Source of the DNA: Bacteroidota bacterium
GTDB lineage: Bacteria; Bacteroidota; Bacteroidia; Bacteroidales; FEN-979
DNA length: 8,151 bases
Reading direction: 5' to 3'
NCBI GenBank assembly: GCA_026391755.1
Contig: JAPLDN010000107.1
Location: forward strand, 1-8,151
The notes under the pieces are model-generated. The model saw nothing but the letters and a program-made list of their open reading frames with translations. It ran no database searches and was not told the origin of the DNA. The position numbers and the translations under genes are program-made. Below, one piece after another: positions 6,583 through 8,151 of the stretch (position 1 is its first letter; each line of letters begins with the position of its first letter).

Positions 6583-7596
6583 TTAATCCCTGATGCATCT
6601 AACCGATAATCCATCTGTTATTCCTCCGCCCCACCCCCGGTAAATCCGTGAAGTGTCAGCACCCAGACAAAAGTTGTAAAACCCCGAAGTCCCCTGAGTC
6701 TGGGACCACCATAAACCATTTGTATAAATCTCCTGAAATCCGGGGGCAAAACAACCCCCGCCCGTGCTGTAAAGAAATCCTCCGGGAAGAGCTGAAAAAC
6801 CACTCTCGTTAGTTGCTCCTTTATTTGGGGCGATCCAATGCTGTGTTCCTGCTTCTTTCAGTTTTCCTCCGGCGACAATACTGCCGCCCAGGAAAACCTC
6901 CAATGTGTTCCATTCATTAGTGTCAGGAATATGCCAGCCATTTGGACAAAGTTTGCCGCTGCCTGCAGCATACCCGTTATATAACGGACCGTAGGTGTTA
7001 TATAATGCATCATTGCCTTCATACCCGCCATAGCCCGGTTGAGTGCAGTTTTGCCAATCTGAAAGGACATGTAACTTTACCATTGCTGCACCATTATTCA
7101 ACCTGGTGGTTTTCAGGTTCTCGCATGTCCATTCCTGTGTGCCGATGGTCACAGTATGATACAGATTGCTGTCGATGTCTTTGACCGTTCCCGAGCCGGT
7201 ATGGATAAACCAGATGCTGCCGTAAGCGATACCTACACCGTTTACAGCATATGCACATACATGGTAAAGCGTGTTGGGCGTCAGACCCGATATGCTGCCT
7301 GTGAAACTTCCAGTTCCCTGGCCGTTGATGGTTTTGTCATCGGCGGTTGTTGGTGTTTCACTGGTGCTCCAGCATACTCCTCTTTCTGTTACAGAAGTTT
7401 CACCATCGTAAGTAACATCACCGCCGCAGGAAGCCGAGGATTCTGTAATGTTGTTCACCGGGCCTGTTGTTACATTTGGAATTTTGAGGGTAATGGCATC
7501 TTTCTTGCAACTGCTTGGCAGCATGAATATCACTCCCGTTATAACAAGAGCTAAAGGCAGGAATGCGTATAACCAATTTTTATTTATCCATTTCAT
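6583..7596 (-). CDS. FISUMP (TIGR02145) lipoprotein with an Fn3-like domain
   Basis: Predicted envelope lipoprotein of 337 residues, function unknown. Residues 1-29 are a basic-then-hydrophobic signal sequence ending LPSSC-KKD, a relaxed Bacteroidota-type lipobox with Cys30 as the lipidated residue. Residues 38-133 form an Fn3-like beta-sandwich, recognised by VTERGVCWST (69-78), GSFTGSISGLTPNTLYHV (96-113) and AYAVNGVGIAYG (115-126). Residues 136-337 match the Fibrobacter succinogenes major paralogous domain: DIDSNLYHTVTIGTQEW (140-156), ENLKTTRLNNG (159-169), GKLCPNGWHIPDTNEWNTL (214-232), GGKLKEAGTQHW (243-254), ATNESGFSALPGG (261-273) and C-terminal SVRCIRD. Such domains are numerous in Bacteroidota and Fibrobacteres surface proteins. 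The start ATG has AAGGAG five bases upstream. The preceding C92-like gene ends 43 bases upstream with no clear promoter between them, so the two may share a transcript. Confidence 0.9.
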   Translation of the reverse strand: MKWINKNWLYAFLPLALVITGVIFMLPSSCKKDAITLKIPNVTTGPVNNITESSASCGGDVTYDGETSVTERGVCWSTSETPTTADDKTINGQGTGSFTGSISGLTPNTLYHVCAYAVNGVGIAYGSIWFIHTGSGTVKDIDSNLYHTVTIGTQEWTCENLKTTRLNNGAAMVKLHVLSDWQNCTQPGYGGYEGNDALYNTYGPLYNGYAAGSGKLCPNGWHIPDTNEWNTLEVFLGGSIVAGGKLKEAGTQHWIAPNKGATNESGFSALPGGFLYSTGGGCFAPGFQEIYTNGLWWSQTQGTSGFYNFCLGADTSRIYRGWGGGITDGLSVRCIRD

Positions 7597-7601
7597 AACA
7601 A

Positions 7602-7607
7602 CTCCTT
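7602..7607 (-). promoter_or_regulatory. Shine-Dalgarno sequence of the FISUMP lipoprotein gene
   Basis: AAGGAG on the minus strand lies five bases before the ATG at 7596 and fixes the start. It is the only strong ribosome-binding site in the window; the others are weak or absent, as is usual in Bacteroidota. Confidence 0.7.
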
Positions 7608-7639
7608 TTAAGGTTGGTACTTATTGGTTCTTGAAACTT

Positions 7640-8151
7640 TTATATGATACGTTGAAAATGTTCATTAAAACAACCCAAAACCTCCCAGTCATCATGATGT
7701 ATATAGAGATCCATGGGTCTGATAATGTTACCGTTTCGAAAGTTTTTTAAGACAGCCGGAATATTCGGGGAAGTCTCTTTATCAATCAGTGTCTGGAGGT
7801 AAACCCAGCAAATCAACCCCGAACAATAAAACATTTCATTTGTGTTGCGGAAATCAAAACTAAACGGATACCCGATCAGCATCCTGGCCTGTTCCACTGC
7901 TTTCTTCATCGTATCCTGGCAGCAGAACCCGGGCCTTAAAACGATAAAATCATCAATTGTCGAGAAAAAAGATTCCATCGTATTCATGCGAACTCCTTTC
8001 CCTGTAGCTTCGACTATAAGATCAGGGGATACGACCAGGGCCGAATGGGTCCAGTAGCCCGGGATGAACACAGTTGAAAATTCATATTTTTTGTGGGTCA
8101 AAATGACCATCCCCGGCTCTAAATGGTCCCTGAACAGATCAATTTTCTCAT
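7640..8151 (-). CDS. YiiX/YebB-like cysteine hydrolase (permuted NlpC/P60, C92-like), 5' end outside window
   Basis: The frame stays open to the right edge, and the residues before the first ATG (8108-8110) read LFRDHLEPG, which continues the family's usual D-x-L-x-P-G-D-hydrophobic opening. The gene therefore starts beyond the window, and 169 full codons are visible. Landmarks numbered from the first full codon are FIPGYWTHSALVV with His35, IVEATGKGV with Glu47, GYPFSFDF (93-100), and FYCSGLICWVY with Cys109. The order His, Glu, Cys is that of the circularly permuted papain-like NlpC/P60 proteins (YiiX, YebB; Pfam Peptidase_C92/DUF830). These are thought to hydrolyse amide or ester bonds in cell-wall or lipid-like substrates; the substrate is unknown. 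The residue after Cys-Ser is Gly where I would expect Glu in many relatives. Whether a signal peptide exists cannot be seen. The gene lies directly upstream of the FISUMP lipoprotein. Confidence 0.82.
   Translation of the reverse strand, partial: EKIDLFRDHLEPGMVILTHKKYEFSTVFIPGYWTHSALVVSPDLIVEATGKGVRMNTMESFFSTIDDFIVLRPGFCCQDTMKKAVEQARMLIGYPFSFDFRNTNEMFYCSGLICWVYLQTLIDKETSPNIPAVLKNFRNGNIIRPMDLYIHHDDWEVLGCFNEHFQRII

Noticed and set aside
7597..7639. Possible promoter between the C92-like gene and the FISUMP gene
   Set aside because: No TAnnTTTG-type element with a spaced TTG was found; only the Shine-Dalgarno sequence is supported.
8108..8110. ATG at 8110 as the start of the C92-like gene
   Set aside because: The upstream in-frame residues LFRDHLEPG fit the family's conserved opening, so this Met is internal and the real start lies beyond the window.
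1..8151. CRISPR array, insertion sequence, tRNA or defence-system genes
   Set aside because: No regularly spaced repeats, transposase motifs, terminal inverted repeats or tRNA-like cloverleaf were seen; all large frames belong to other families.

Overview
The window looks like a chromosomal segment of a Bacteroidota bacterium, probably an environmental or uncultured member of the Bacteroidales side. The evidence is a five-repeat DUF349 protein, a patatin/beta-barrel protein with the C-terminus typical of that phylum, a lipoprotein with a Fibrobacter-succinogenes-type (TIGR02145/FISUMP) domain, a -7 element of the TAnnTTTG type, and few strong Shine-Dalgarno sequences. I see no phage, transposon, CRISPR, tRNA or rRNA. 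Coding density is high and no gap exceeds about 130 bases.

Layout. From the left edge to 984, on the + strand, runs the 3' nine-tenths of an agmatine deiminase gene (polyamine synthesis). It converges on aroC (chorismate synthase, 1003-2016, minus). The 18-base gap and the last codons of aroC are occupied by a perfect 12-bp palindrome flanked by a further repeat unit. All remaining genes lie on the minus strand and are read from right to left: a C92-like (YiiX/YebB-type) cysteine hydrolase cut by the right edge (7640-8151), a FISUMP lipoprotein with an Fn3-like domain (6583-7596), a secreted patatin-POTRA-beta-barrel protein (4211-6499), a DUF349 protein (2067-4082) and aroC.

Functional picture. 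Two genes are housekeeping metabolism (agmatine deiminase, aroC). The patatin and FISUMP proteins carry export signals and should sit in the outer membrane or on the cell surface, and the C92-like hydrolase may also act in the envelope. Nothing in the sequence ties the genes into one pathway. A good Bacteroidota-type promoter precedes the DUF349 gene, and a weaker candidate precedes the patatin gene. aroC has only a 50-base gap behind the DUF349 gene and no visible promoter of its own, so it may be co-transcribed with it.

I do not see a convincing undescribed multi-gene system. The points most worth a second look are the palindromic heptamer-based repeat that supplies the aroC stop codon, the patatin outer-membrane fusion with an A9 tract in its catalytic domain, the tandem-duplicated acidic segment in the DUF349 protein, and the unusual cysteines in the FISUMP lipoprotein.
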